This document shows, piece by piece, positions 10,003-19,521 of a DNA stretch of 64,000 nt; within the stretch, counting starts at the first letter, position 1; every line of letters begins with the position of its first letter. The translations under genes were made by a program, and so were the position numbers. Below the pieces are notes generated by a model. The model saw only the letters and a program-made list of their open reading frames with translations, did no database searches and was not told where the DNA came from. Origin of the DNA: Serratia proteamaculans. Its GTDB lineage: Bacteria; Pseudomonadota; Gammaproteobacteria; Enterobacterales; Enterobacteriaceae. Location: the NCBI RefSeq assembly GCF_008830365.1, contig NZ_WBKI01000001.1, positions 1,054,001 to 1,118,000 of the forward strand, in the 5' to 3' direction.

Positions 10003-11859
10003 ATGCGCACATTGTGGCAAATCATTGCCGGCGTTTTCAGGTGGACATGGCGTCTGCTGAACTTTATCAGGGAACTGATCCTTAATTTGTTCCTGGTGTT
10101 GCTGATCCTGGTTGGGGTCGGTATTTATCTTTCATTCCAGAGTGCCACCACCCCTGCCGTCCCTACCCGCGGTGCGTTGCTGGTGGACCTGAGCGGCGTG
10201 GTAGTTGACCAGCCGTCGATGAACAACAAGGTACGCCAATGGGGCCGTGAACTGCTGGGCGCTTCCAGCAATCGCCTGCAGGAAAACTCCCTGTTTGACG
10301 TGGTTGACAGCATCCGCAAGGCCAAAGACGACAAAAACATTACCGGCATGGTATTGCAGTTAAATGACTTCGCCGGTGCCGACCAGCCTTCACTGCAATA
10401 CATCGGTAAAGCGCTGCGTGAATTCCGTGACAGCGGCAAGCCGATTTTTGCCATCGGCGACAGCTATAACCAGACGCAATATTATCTGGCCAGCTACGCC
10501 AACAAGGTTTACCTGTCACCGCAGGGCGCAGTCGATATGCACGGTTTTGCCACCAATAACCTTTACTACAAGTCGCTGTTGGAAAAACTGAAGGTCACCA
10601 CCAACATCTTCCGCGTCGGGACGTATAAATCCGCAGTGGAACCTTTGATCCGTGACGATATGTCACCGGCCGCCCGTGAAGCCGACAGCCGCTGGATTGG
10701 CGGGCTGTGGCAGAACTATCTGGATACCGTGGCGGCCAACCGTCAGATCACCGCACAGCAACTGTTCCCGGGTGCTGCAGGGGTGCTGAGCGGTATGCAG
10801 GCTGCCGGTGGCGATACCGCGAAGTATGCGCTGGATAACAAACTGGTCGATGAACTGGCGTCGCGCACCGTGATCGAAAACCAACTGATCAAGACTTTCG
10901 GTTGGGACAAACAGGCGAATGATTTCAACGCGACCAGCATCTACGACTACCAGCCGAAACCGACGCCGGATCAGGGCGGCAAAATCGCCGTGATCTTCGC
11001 TAACGGCGCGATCATGGACGGTCCGCAAACGCCAGGCACCGTGGGTGGCGATACCACCGCGGCGGAACTGCGTCAGGCGCGACTGGATCCGGCCATCAAG
11101 GCGGTGATTTTCCGGGTCAACAGCCCAGGGGGCAGCGTCAGTGCCTCTGAAGTGATCCGCTCCGAGTTGGCTGCGGTACGTGCCGCCGGCAAACCTGTGG
11201 TGGTATCCATGGGCGGCATGGCTGCCTCGGGGGGTTATTGGGTCTCTACGCCAGCGGACTACATCATCGCCAGCCCGAGCACCCTCACCGGCTCTATCGG
11301 CATCTTCGGGGTCATCAATACCTACGAGCAGACGCTGGACAGCATTGGCGTGCATACCGACGGTGTGGCAACCTCACCGCTGGCGGATCTTGCCGTCACT
11401 AAGGCGCTGCCGCCAGAGTTCTCGCAGATGATGCAGTTGAACATCGAAAAAGGTTACCAAAACTTTATCGACCTGGTCGCCAAGTCGCGCAAAATGACAC
11501 CGCCGCAGGTTGATCAGATTGCTCAGGGCCACGTGTGGTTGGGCAGCGATGCCAAGACCAATGGGTTGGTCGATCAGTTGGGTGATTTCGACGACGCGGT
11601 GAAGAAAGCCGCCGAGCTGGCGCAGTTGAAACAGTGGCAGCTTAACTGGTTTGTCGATACCCCAAGCCTGACCGACATGGTGCTCAGCCAGTTTGGTGTG
11701 TCAATTCACGCCATGCTACCTGCAGCCATCCAGTCCATGCTGCCTGCGCCGCTGGCGTCAGTGGCCATGGCAGTCAAAGAGCAGCCGGGTTTGTTCAATA
11801 ACCTGAACGATCCGCAAAACCGCTACGCCATTTGTTTGACCTGCGGAGAAGTCCGCTAA
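10003..11859 (+). CDS. sppA: Protease IV (signal peptide peptidase SppA, long form)
   Basis: SppA degrades cleaved signal peptides in the inner membrane. The 618-residue protein has one N-terminal membrane anchor (about residues 24-45) and two tandem ClpP-fold halves. The catalytic dyad is intact: Lys209 in [10 protein letters not shown] and Ser409 in [10 protein letters not shown], at the same residue numbers as in E. coli. It ends in a terminator at 11873 and is divergent from ydjA. Confidence 0.97.
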   Translation: MRTLWQIIAGVFRWTWRLLNFIRELILNLFLVLLILVGVGIYLSFQSATTPAVPTRGALLVDLSGVVVDQPSMNNKVRQWGRELLGASSNRLQENSLFDVVDSIRKAKDDKNITGMVLQLNDFAGADQPSLQYIGKALREFRDSGKPIFAIGDSYNQTQYYLASYANKVYLSPQGAVDMHGFATNNLYYKSLLEKLKVTTNIFRVGTYKSAVEPLIRDDMSPAAREADSRWIGGLWQNYLDTVAANRQITAQQLFPGAAGVLSGMQAAGGDTAKYALDNKLVDELASRTVIENQLIKTFGWDKQANDFNATSIYDYQPKPTPDQGGKIAVIFANGAIMDGPQTPGTVGGDTTAAELRQARLDPAIKAVIFRVNSPGGSVSASEVIRSELAAVRAAGKPVVVSMGGMAASGGYWVSTPADYIIASPSTLTGSIGIFGVINTYEQTLDSIGVHTDGVATSPLADLAVTKALPPEFSQMMQLNIEKGYQNFIDLVAKSRKMTPPQVDQIAQGHVWLGSDAKTNGLVDQLGDFDDAVKKAAELAQLKQWQLNWFVDTPSLTDMVLSQFGVSIHAMLPAAIQSMLPAPLASVAMAVKEQPGLFNNLNDPQNRYAICLTCGEVR

Positions 11860-11872
11860 CAAATTAATCCTC

Positions 11873-11898
11873 AGCCCGGTACCCGCCGGGCTTTTTTT
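11873..11898 (+). terminator. Intrinsic terminator after sppA
   Basis: AGCCCGG (11873-11879), loop TACCCG, CCGGGCT (11886-11892), then a run of T. It separates sppA from ansA. Confidence 0.85.
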
Positions 11899-11952
11899 CT
11901 GCGCTTATCCCCCTATAATTCAGCCCATCTTATTTCTGTTAAAACAATCACT

Positions 11953-12969
11953 ATGCAAAAGAAATCGATTTACGTCGCCTACACCGGTGGGACCATCGGC
12001 ATGCAGCGTTCTGAGCACGGCTACATTCCGGTCTCTGGTCACCTGCAGCGTCAACTGGCCTTGATGCCTGAATTCCACCGTCCGGAAATGCCGGACTTCA
12101 CCATTCATGAATATGCGCCGCTGATCGACTCCTCCGACATGACGCCGGAAGACTGGCAGCATATCGCCGACGATATCAAACTAAATTACGACCGCTATGA
12201 TGGCTTTGTGATCCTGCACGGTACCGACACCATGGCATTCACGGCCTCGGCGCTGTCATTCATGCTGGAAAACCTGGCCAAACCGGTGATTGTCACCGGT
12301 TCGCAAATTCCGCTGGCGGAACTGCGCTCAGATGGCCAGACCAACCTGCTGAACGCGCTTTATCTGGCGGCCAACCATCCGGTGAATGAAGTCAGCCTGT
12401 TCTTCAACAACAAGCTGTTTCGCGGCAACCGCACCACCAAGGCGCATGCCGATGGTTTCGATGCCTTTGCTTCTCCTAATCTGCCGCCGCTGCTGGAGGC
12501 CGGTATTCATATTCGCCGCCAGAACGGTATCGACAGCCCGGCCTGCAACGGCGAACTCAAGGTGCATGACATTACGCCGCAGCCGATCGGTGTGGTGACG
12601 ATTTACCCAGGGATTTCTGGCGCGGTAGTGCGCAATTTCCTGCTACAGCCGGTGAAAGCCTTGATCTTGCGCTCTTACGGTGTGGGTAACGCCCCACAAA
12701 AAGCAGAGTTGGTGGATGAATTGCGCGATGCCTCTGAACGCGGCATTGTGGTAGTCAACCTGACGCAGTGCATCTCCGGGCGGGTCAATATGGAAGGTTA
12801 CGCCACCGGGAATGCGCTGGCCCATGCCGGCGTCATCAGCGGGTTTGATATGACGGTCGAGGCCGCATTGACCAAGCTGCATTACCTGCTGAGCCAACCG
12901 CTGACGCCGGAGCAAATCCGCAGCCAGATGCAGCAAGACCTGCGCGGTGAGCTGAGCATCAGCGGTTAA
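11953..12969 (+). CDS. ansA: L-asparaginase I (cytoplasmic, low affinity)
   Basis: AnsA hydrolyses asparagine to aspartate and ammonia in the cytoplasm. The 338-residue protein starts with the catalytic YTGGTIGM loop (nucleophile Thr) and has the second triad segment ILHGTDTMAFTASAL near residue 87 (Thr-Asp), with the conserved Lys in GNRTTKAHADGFDAF. No signal peptide is visible, which distinguishes it from periplasmic AnsB. pncA follows after 24 bases, so the two probably form an operon of amide hydrolases, as in E. coli. Confidence 0.96.
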   Translation: MQKKSIYVAYTGGTIGMQRSEHGYIPVSGHLQRQLALMPEFHRPEMPDFTIHEYAPLIDSSDMTPEDWQHIADDIKLNYDRYDGFVILHGTDTMAFTASALSFMLENLAKPVIVTGSQIPLAELRSDGQTNLLNALYLAANHPVNEVSLFFNNKLFRGNRTTKAHADGFDAFASPNLPPLLEAGIHIRRQNGIDSPACNGELKVHDITPQPIGVVTIYPGISGAVVRNFLLQPVKALILRSYGVGNAPQKAELVDELRDASERGIVVVNLTQCISGRVNMEGYATGNALAHAGVISGFDMTVEAALTKLHYLLSQPLTPEQIRSQMQQDLRGELSISG

Positions 12970-12993
12970 CCTGTTCCACACCACGGAGTGACG

Positions 12994-13626
12994 ATGAAAA
13001 CTGCCCTGTTGCTTATCGATTTACAAAACGACTTTTGCCCCGGCGGCGCACTGGCAGTGACCGACGGTGATGCCGTAATAACCGCAGCCAATCAGGCGAT
13101 AGCGGCCTGCACCGCGCGCGGCGAGCCGGTGGTCGCTTGCCAGGATTGGCACCCCGCCAATCACCGTAGCTTTGCGGTAAACGCCAACGCGCAGGTCGGT
13201 ACCCTGGGTGAACTCGAAGGCTTACCTCAGGTGTGGTGGCCGGTGCACTGTGTACAGGAAAGCCAGGGTGCTGAGTTTCATCCACAATTGCACCGGCGGG
13301 ACATTATCGCAGTGTTCCGTAAAGGGCAAAATACGGATATCGACAGCTACAGCGCCTTCTTCGACAACGGTCACCGCTCACACACCGAGTTGGACGCTTG
13401 GCTGAAAGCGCAGCAGGTTAGCCATCTGGCGATTATGGGGTTGGCGACCGACTACTGCGTAAAGTTCAGCGTGTTGGATGCGCTGGCGCTGGGGTATCAG
13501 ACCACAGTGATCACCGATGGCTGTCGCGGCGTTGATTTACAGCCCGGCGACAGCCAGGAAGCTTTCCAGGCGATGCAGCAGGCCGGCGCACACCTCGTTA
13601 CCCTGTCACAATTTATCGCTCACTGA
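12994..13626 (+). CDS. pncA: Nicotinamidase
   Basis: PncA converts nicotinamide to nicotinic acid for NAD salvage. The 210-residue isochorismatase-fold protein has the Asp-Lys-Cys triad: Asp9 in LLIDLQNDF, Lys in VFRKGQNTD and Cys in GLATDYCVKFS. Metal ligands are in CQDWHPANH. I use ATG 12994, which has GGAG at 12985-12988; a GTG at 12988 overlaps that ribosome-binding site and is unlikely. Cotranscribed with ansA. Confidence 0.95.
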   Translation: MKTALLLIDLQNDFCPGGALAVTDGDAVITAANQAIAACTARGEPVVACQDWHPANHRSFAVNANAQVGTLGELEGLPQVWWPVHCVQESQGAEFHPQLHRRDIIAVFRKGQNTDIDSYSAFFDNGHRSHTELDAWLKAQQVSHLAIMGLATDYCVKFSVLDALALGYQTTVITDGCRGVDLQPGDSQEAFQAMQQAGAHLVTLSQFIAH

Positions 13627-13633
13627 TATCCCT

Positions 13634-13650
13634 GGGCGCGGGTTGCGCCC
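13634..13650 (+). terminator. Possible weak terminator after pncA
   Basis: GGGCGC, loop GGGTT, GCGCCC, followed by ATTTCCCTT rather than a clean T run. The position just past pncA suggests termination, but the weak tail leaves this uncertain. Confidence 0.5.
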
Positions 13651-13858
13651 ATTTCCCTTCCCTCGGTCCAAACCTCGACATCGCTCACATTCCAACCATT
13701 CTCCTGTGATTACATCTTGTTCGTCTGCGTCGCTTTTGCTGTTATGACCGCTGATGCATTGGCATCAGTAAGTTATACGCATCCGGGGCCCATTGAGCCC
13801 GGCTTTAGATTACCGCCTCAGGCGGTTTCGGTCGGCCTTGTCGACCAAAGGAGATTAC
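13651..13858 (+). other. Leader and promoter region of chiD
   Basis: This 208-base stretch contains several short perfect or near-perfect hairpins: TGATGCAT/GGCATCA, GGGCCCATTGAGCCC, ACCGCCTCAGGCGGT and GTCGGCCTTGTCGAC. They lie just before the strong ribosome-binding site AAAGGAGA. I see no clear promoter boxes. The stacking of hairpins suggests a structured 5' untranslated region. Confidence 0.4.
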
Positions 13859-15136
13859 ATGGTATTAACCCGTAAACTGCTGCCTTTACTGGTAGCGGTG
13901 CAGCTTGGTATGGCTGGTGCCGGCATGGCCCACGCCGCTTCTTACCTGTCCGTCGGTTATTTCAACGGCGGCGGTGACGTTACCGCCGGCCCTGGCGGCG
14001 ATATCAACAAGCTGGACGTCACTCAGATTACCCACCTCAATTACTCTTTCGGCCTGATTTACAACGACGAGAAACAGGAAACCAACCCGGCGCTAAAAGA
14101 TCCGGCTCGCCTGCACCAAATCTATCTGTCGCCCAAGGTCATGACTGACCTGCAATTGCTGCCGGTATTGCGTAAACAGAACCCGGAACTGAAAGTGCTG
14201 CTGTCCGTCGGCGGCTGGGGGGCCCGCGGTTTCTCCGGCGCGGCCGCCACACCGGAAAGTCGGGCGGTGTTTATCCGTTCGGTGCAGCAGGTGATTAAGC
14301 AATATCATCTGGACGGCATCGATCTCGACTGGGAATACCCGGTTAACGGCGCCTGGGGACTGGTCGAAAGCCAACCGGCGGATCGCGCCAACTTCACGCT
14401 GTTGCTGGCAGAGCTGCATAAAACCCTGGATAAAGGCAAGTTGCTGACTATCGCCGTCGGCGCCAACGTAAAAAGTCCGCAAGAATGGGTCGATGTTAAA
14501 GGCATTGCGCCCTATCTCGATTACATCAACCTGATGACCTACGACATGGCGTACGGCACCCAATACTTCAACTCCAACCTGTATGACTCCAAACAGTGGC
14601 CAACCGTCGCCGCCGCCGATCGTTACAGCGCCAATTTTGTGGTGGAAAACTATCTGGCGGCCGGGTTGAAGCCTGCCCAGTTGAACCTGGGTATTGGTTT
14701 CTATGGCCGGGTACCAAAGCGGGCAACCGAAGCGGGCGTTGACTGGGACAAACCAGATGCAGCCAAAAACCCGGTCACCCAGCCCTACTTCACCGCACGC
14801 GAAACCGCCGTGTTTAAAGCCATGGGGCTGGATCTGACCAAGGACAGCTACTTCAAATACAACGATATCGTCAGCAAACTGCTGAACGATCCACAACGGC
14901 GCTTTACCGCCCATTGGGACAGTGACGCACAGGTCCCGTACCTGACGATGAAATCCGCTGAGGGCAAGCCGCTGTTTGCCATTTCATATGAGAACCCGCG
15001 TTCAGTGGAACTCAAGGCTGACTACATCAAAAGCAAAGGGTTGGGCGGTGCGATGTTCTGGGAATATGGCGCAGACGACAATAACCGCTTGGCACATCAA
15101 CTGGCAGAGTCACTGGGGATTAACGGCGGGAAATGA
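13859..15136 (+). CDS. chiD: Secreted family 18 chitinase of the ChiD type
   Basis: A 425-residue glycoside hydrolase 18 with a signal peptide (about residues 1-26, ending AHA) and a single catalytic domain with no chitin-binding module. The active-site motif DGIDLDWEY places the acid/base at Glu159, preceded by the SVGGW strand (Trp120) and followed by NLMTYDM (Met226, Tyr228). Those residue numbers coincide with what I recall for Serratia proteamaculans ChiD, an enzyme with hydrolytic and transglycosylating activity on chitin oligomers. A Gly-rich insertion near residues 36-48 also fits. It lies alone with its own terminator. Confidence 0.88.
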   Translation: MVLTRKLLPLLVAVQLGMAGAGMAHAASYLSVGYFNGGGDVTAGPGGDINKLDVTQITHLNYSFGLIYNDEKQETNPALKDPARLHQIYLSPKVMTDLQLLPVLRKQNPELKVLLSVGGWGARGFSGAAATPESRAVFIRSVQQVIKQYHLDGIDLDWEYPVNGAWGLVESQPADRANFTLLLAELHKTLDKGKLLTIAVGANVKSPQEWVDVKGIAPYLDYINLMTYDMAYGTQYFNSNLYDSKQWPTVAAADRYSANFVVENYLAAGLKPAQLNLGIGFYGRVPKRATEAGVDWDKPDAAKNPVTQPYFTARETAVFKAMGLDLTKDSYFKYNDIVSKLLNDPQRRFTAHWDSDAQVPYLTMKSAEGKPLFAISYENPRSVELKADYIKSKGLGGAMFWEYGADDNNRLAHQLAESLGINGGK

Positions 15137-15137
15137 T

Positions 15138-15175
15138 AAATCAGCGGGGCGATGCTCGCATCGCCCCGCTGATTT
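15138..15175. terminator. Bidirectional terminator between chiD and yeaC
   Basis: A perfect 17-base inverted repeat (15138-15154 and 15159-15175) with a 4-base loop. AAA at one end and TTT at the other let it serve both strands. The chiD stop codon lies two bases ahead and the yeaC stop codon overlaps the right arm. Confidence 0.9.
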
Positions 15176-15446
15176 ACTGCGGCTTTAACTTGACCAGCGG
15201 TTCAGCAATGAACTGCTGTTTCAGTTCCTGCTTGCTCTTCATCACAATCTGGCCGTCGGTGCCGATACTCATATGCTGCGGGTCAGCATTGTACAATGAC
15301 TGCCACAGCATCACTGCCTGCAGGCTATTTTCTTTCTGTTCCGGCGTTAGCGCTACGCCGTCGGGCCACTTGCCCAATTCAACGGCCTGCACCAGTCGCT
15401 GATAGATTTCCGGCGTCATGGCGGCAATCAGATCTTTTACGTCCAT
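15174..15446 (-). CDS. yeaC: YeaC family (DUF1315) protein
   Basis: A 90-residue soluble protein beginning MDVKDLIAAMTPEIYQRL, of the DUF1315 family found next to msrB in enterobacteria. Function is unknown. It follows msrB on the same strand after 64 bases, the E. coli order, and may be cotranscribed with it. Confidence 0.88.
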   Translation of the reverse strand: MDVKDLIAAMTPEIYQRLVQAVELGKWPDGVALTPEQKENSLQAVMLWQSLYNADPQHMSIGTDGQIVMKSKQELKQQFIAEPLVKLKPQ

Positions 15447-15510
15447 CAGAGCATGTCCTCACTCGTGGAAGAATAATTAGCTGAATCGATTTTTCTCACT
15501 GAATAATCCG

Positions 15511-15924
15511 TCAGCCGGCCGTTTTGTCACCGTTCTCACCGTCGGTAAAGCTCAGCGACGCCGAGTTAACGCAAAAACGCTCGCCGGTTGGCTGCGGGCC
15601 ATCGGGGAAAACATGCCCCAGGTGTGCGTCGCAATGGCCACAACGAATCTCAACGCGATGCATATTATGCGTATTATCATCAAGATAACGAATAGCATCG
15701 TCGGAGACCGGCTGATAGAAGCTCGGCCAGCCGCAGCCGGAGTCATACTTGCTGTCGGAGTAGAACAGCGGATGGTTGCAGCACAGGCAATGGTACACGC
15801 CCTCGCGTTTGTTGTGCAGCAGTTTGCCGGAATACGGCGCCTCGGTACCACGTTCCTGAGTGACATAACGTTGGATTTCATTCAGTTCCGTGGCCTGATG
15901 GTCAGGGGTTGTCTCTTTAGCCAT
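15511..15924 (-). CDS. msrB: Peptide-methionine (R)-S-oxide reductase
   Basis: MsrB repairs the R form of methionine sulfoxide in proteins. The 137-residue protein equals E. coli MsrB. It has the zinc site Cys46/Cys49 (YHCLCC) and Cys95/Cys98 (RCGHC), and the catalytic Cys118 in [10 protein letters not shown] use ATG 15922-15924 ([10 protein letters not shown]); the frame extends 19 codons further but those residues are not part of the family. Divergent from gapA. Confidence 0.95.
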   Translation of the reverse strand: MAKETTPDHQATELNEIQRYVTQERGTEAPYSGKLLHNKREGVYHCLCCNHPLFYSDSKYDSGCGWPSFYQPVSDDAIRYLDDNTHNMHRVEIRCGHCDAHLGHVFPDGPQPTGERFCVNSASLSFTDGENGDKTAG

Positions 15925-16045
15925 TTGTGCGTTTCTCTGAATGTGGATAATGTCAACGAAAACAATGAGTAATAATAACAAAAAATTAACAACACTGCAG
16001 CGCTTTTTGGCCTAAACTGTAGCCCATAAAGGTCACGCCATGGCG

Positions 16046-16067
16046 ATATGTGACACCGATCACATAT
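16046..16067. promoter_or_regulatory. CRP site in the msrB-gapA intergenic region
   Basis: ATATGTGA-N6-TCACATAT is a perfect 8-base inverted repeat with TGTGA/TCACA half-sites, which matches the CRP consensus fully. It lies about 120 bases upstream of msrB and 206 bases upstream of gapA. CRP control of gapA is known in E. coli, so gapA is the likely target, but msrB cannot be excluded. Confidence 0.85.
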
Positions 16068-16201
16068 CTTAAATAGGCTGACTTTATACTTAGCGGTTTG
16101 ACCCCATATAACGGATGAGGCCGAACGCAAACGGAATGTGCAATAAGCACTCAAACCCGGCTTCCAGGTTTGATTTGCAGCAAGAATTGACACGATTCCG
16201 C

Positions 16202-16229
16202 TTGACGCTTGGTAAGGTTTTTGTAATTT
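16202..16229 (+). promoter_or_regulatory. Proximal gapA promoter
   Basis: TTGACG (16202-16207) and TAATTT (16224-16229) are 16 bases apart. The stretch from here to the start codon is almost the same as I recall upstream of E. coli gapA, which supports a conserved P1 promoter. The rest of the 348-base msrB-gapA gap holds the CRP site and no gene. Confidence 0.7.
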
Positions 16230-16260
16230 TACAGGCAACCTTTTATTCACTAACAAATAG

Positions 16261-17268
<1,008 letters not shown>

Positions 17269-17292
17269 TGGATTGATGTTAAGCTGATGATG

Positions 17293-17320
17293 AGGGTGAC
17301 ATTTTTGTCACCCTTTTTTT
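17293..17320 (+). terminator. Intrinsic terminator after gapA
   Basis: AGGGTGAC, loop ATTTTT, GTCACCCT followed by a run of T. Eight perfect pairs. yeaD begins 29 bases beyond, so yeaD transcription depends on read-through or a promoter within this gap. Confidence 0.85.
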
Positions 17321-17348
17321 GTTTCTACGGCGAACAAAAGGCAACCCG

Positions 17349-18224
17349 ATGAACGAAAAGATTTTCACCCTACCCGTTACCGAACAAATTTCCCCTTTTA
17401 TCAGTCAGCGCCAGCTCGATGAACTGCCTGTCGTAGTGGTTTCCCATCCGAAAGTGCGTGCCGCTATCTCACTTCAGGGCGCACATCTGTTGGCCTGGCA
17501 ACCTAGCGGTGAAAAACCGGTTATTTGGCTGAGCAACAACACCCCCTTTAAAAAGGGCAATGCCATCCGTGGCGGCGTGCCTATCTGCTGGCCCTGGTTT
17601 GGCCCGGTAGCAAAACCTTCACACGGTTTCGCACGCAATCAGCCGTGGACTCTGACCGCGCATGATGAAGACGACAACGGCGTTATTCTGACCTTCACGC
17701 TGAAAGACAATGAGCAGACCCGCAGCCTGTGGCCACATGCCTTTACGCTGATCGCCCGTTTCAAACTGGGTGAGGAATGTGAAATAGAGCTGGAGTCCCA
17801 CGGCGACTATCAGGCGACCGCGGCGTTGCACACCTACTTCCAGATTGGTGATATTGCCCAGGTCAAAGTGGCCGGCCTCGGCGAGCCTTACATTGATAAA
17901 GTGGCTGCGGGCGCACAAGCCAGCCAAGTGGGGGACGTGACCTTCGTCGGCCAGACCGACCGGGTTTATACCCAGCCGGACGCCTTCAGTCTGATCAAGG
18001 ACGCGGCGCAACAACGCACCATTGAGGTTCATCACCATCACATGAGTGACGTGATTGCCTGGAACCCCGGCGTGGAGCTTTCTTGCAGCATGGCGGATAT
18101 GCCAAATGACGGTTATAAAACCATGGTTTGCGTAGAAACGGGTCGCGTCAGTAAACCCCTGGTGGCAGCCGGTGAACAACCGGCCCGGCTGGCAGTGACC
18201 TTCCGTGTTCGTAACAACGGCTGA
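17349..18224 (+). CDS. yeaD: YeaD, glucose-6-phosphate 1-epimerase (hexose-6-phosphate mutarotase)
   Basis: YeaD interconverts the anomers of hexose 6-phosphates. The 291-residue galactose-mutarotase-like beta-sandwich has GAHLLAWQPSG, the FARNQPW loop and the catalytic-region His in ALHTYFQIG. E. coli YeaD is 294 residues. I use ATG 17349 (MNEKIFTLPV); the longer frame to 17319 lies inside the gapA terminator. Its place directly after gapA is conserved in enterobacteria. Confidence 0.93.
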   Translation: MNEKIFTLPVTEQISPFISQRQLDELPVVVVSHPKVRAAISLQGAHLLAWQPSGEKPVIWLSNNTPFKKGNAIRGGVPICWPWFGPVAKPSHGFARNQPWTLTAHDEDDNGVILTFTLKDNEQTRSLWPHAFTLIARFKLGEECEIELESHGDYQATAALHTYFQIGDIAQVKVAGLGEPYIDKVAAGAQASQVGDVTFVGQTDRVYTQPDAFSLIKDAAQQRTIEVHHHHMSDVIAWNPGVELSCSMADMPNDGYKTMVCVETGRVSKPLVAAGEQPARLAVTFRVRNNG

Positions 18225-18268
18225 TCCCTTTTAAGTGCAGCAAAGACTTGCTGCGCTACAGATGTGCA

Positions 18269-18290
18269 AAAGGGGCGCCAGCGCCCCTTT
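18269..18290. terminator. Bidirectional terminator between yeaD and mipA
   Basis: AAAGGGGCGC and GCGCCCCTTT form a near-perfect inverted repeat around CA, flanked by A residues on the left and T on the right. It can end both yeaD and the oppositely oriented mipA. Confidence 0.8.
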
Positions 18291-18328
18291 ATAATGCCTA
18301 CATTGCACAACATTGGTGCAGGCTTCGC

Positions 18329-19093
18329 TTAGAAGCTGTATTTCACACCCGTCATCAACAGTCCGGTGTAAGATTTATCCACCATTGGGCTGTCTTTAAC
18401 TTCATCGGACAGTTGGACATAACGCCCAACAAAGAAGGCATCCCAATCTTTGTTGATCTTATAGTTGGCACTCAGCTCAACGTACGGCGCCCAGCTATCA
18501 CCTGGCGTGTAACTGTCCAGACCGCTGCGGCGAGATTCATTTTCGCTGATACCGTAGTAGTATTTGTTCTGGTTTTTGCTGCTCCACGACACGCCCACAC
18601 CAGGTACCAGGGTGAAATCGCCCATATCAAATTTGTACAGATAGGCTAAATCACCCACCATACCGTTGCTGTAGTCTAACGTATCACCGGTAAAGGTGGT
18701 GCGCAGAATCCCCCACTCAGCAAAATGCGAATAGGCCAGACCGGCCATCAGGGTGCCGCGACGCTTGTCCAACTGCTTCATGCGGTCGTCGTCACTGTCA
18801 CCTGGGCGATAGCCCAACGGGGAGAAGTAACCCATCAGGCTCAGTTGATTTTGCTGATCTTTCCACAGGTAATAACCGGCGGTCAGCGTACGGAAGTAGA
18901 AGTCGTCACCTTCATAGTTAATGACGGGTACCGGATATACGCGGTCTTGATAGCCACGATACGGATCCGGGCTAACCAGCGCTGAAGCACCGAGTGACCA
19001 AGTTCCTGCCTGAGCACTTTGCGCACAAACCATTGCGGAAGCGATAATTGCTAGCGTTTTAAGTTTAAAAATCTTCACTGGTTCTTTTTCCAT
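18329..19093 (-). CDS. mipA: MipA/OmpV family outer-membrane protein
   Basis: MipA is an outer-membrane beta-barrel scaffold reported to bridge MltA and PBP1b in murein synthesis. The protein has a signal peptide ending SAQA followed by GTWSLGAS, repeated amphipathic strands, and a C-terminal LLMTGVKYSF with terminal Phe, the usual barrel signal. Conserved segments include VYPVPVINYEGD, TTFTGDTLDYSNG and DSPMVDKSYTGL. The start may be ATG 19093 or the GTG at 19081, which has GGAAAAAG ahead of it. Size is about 250 residues either way. Confidence 0.9.
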   Translation of the reverse strand: MEKEPVKIFKLKTLAIIASAMVCAQSAQAGTWSLGASALVSPDPYRGYQDRVYPVPVINYEGDDFYFRTLTAGYYLWKDQQNQLSLMGYFSPLGYRPGDSDDDRMKQLDKRRGTLMAGLAYSHFAEWGILRTTFTGDTLDYSNGMVGDLAYLYKFDMGDFTLVPGVGVSWSSKNQNKYYYGISENESRRSGLDSYTPGDSWAPYVELSANYKINKDWDAFFVGRYVQLSDEVKDSPMVDKSYTGLLMTGVKYSF

Positions 19094-19415
19094 AAATAAC
19101 AGAGTTAATAGCGTGCTTAGTTTATGTGAGAATTCCGTTGCGTGCTGAATCTTTACAATAGAAAAGGACCAAGATCGAATAACTTAGATCGGAAATATGA
19201 ATTAATCATGGCAGAACCATGACGTTTTTTGCCGCAAGCCGCGCCAGACAAGGCATTTGGCTATCCCTGTAATAACTGAGTCATTGATATGACTTAAAAA
19301 AAGCCTTTTACCAAGCAGGAAATTTTCTGGTATGCAAACTAAGCTTAAATCAGAAGGTGAATAAATCCTGAGCCAGTGGCAATACAGCGCAACTCGCGAT
19401 AATAAGCGCACCAAG
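19094..19415 (+). other. mipA-yeaG intergenic region, left part
   Basis: No convincing gene. A short leftward frame at 19202-19477 has no family resemblance and overlaps the yeaG promoter. A hairpin TCATGG-CAGAA-CCATGA (19206-19222) followed two bases later by six T residues looks like a rightward terminator without a recognised gene in front of it. The rest is AT-rich. Confidence 0.4.
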
Positions 19416-19432
19416 TTGGCATACGGGTTGCT
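19416..19432 (+). promoter_or_regulatory. Sigma-54 promoter of yeaGH
   Basis: TTGGCATACGGGTTGCT has GG at 19418-19419 and GC at 19430-19431, exactly ten bases apart, as RpoN promoters require, and matches the consensus TTGGCAC-N5-TTGCA closely. Transcription would start near 19443, about 80 bases before yeaG. NtrC- and RpoN-dependent expression of yeaGH is reported for E. coli, which fits. Confidence 0.8.
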
Positions 19433-19521
19433 GTACTCAGGGATAACTTCTTCTTTCGGGAGCCAAAAGACCATCACCAGCTCCCTTTACCTGTGCTAAT
19501 AACGAAAGGACGGGCATCGCC

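Noticed and set aside
16223-16234. HexR box at the gapA promoter (TGTAATTTTACA)
   Set aside because: The half-sites are three bases too close for the 15-base HexR palindrome; the sequence is better explained as the gapA -10 region.
19202-19477. Leftward 91-codon open frame upstream of yeaG
   Set aside because: It overlaps the sigma-54 promoter of yeaG, has Cys- and Trp-rich composition unlike a gene, and no ribosome-binding site.
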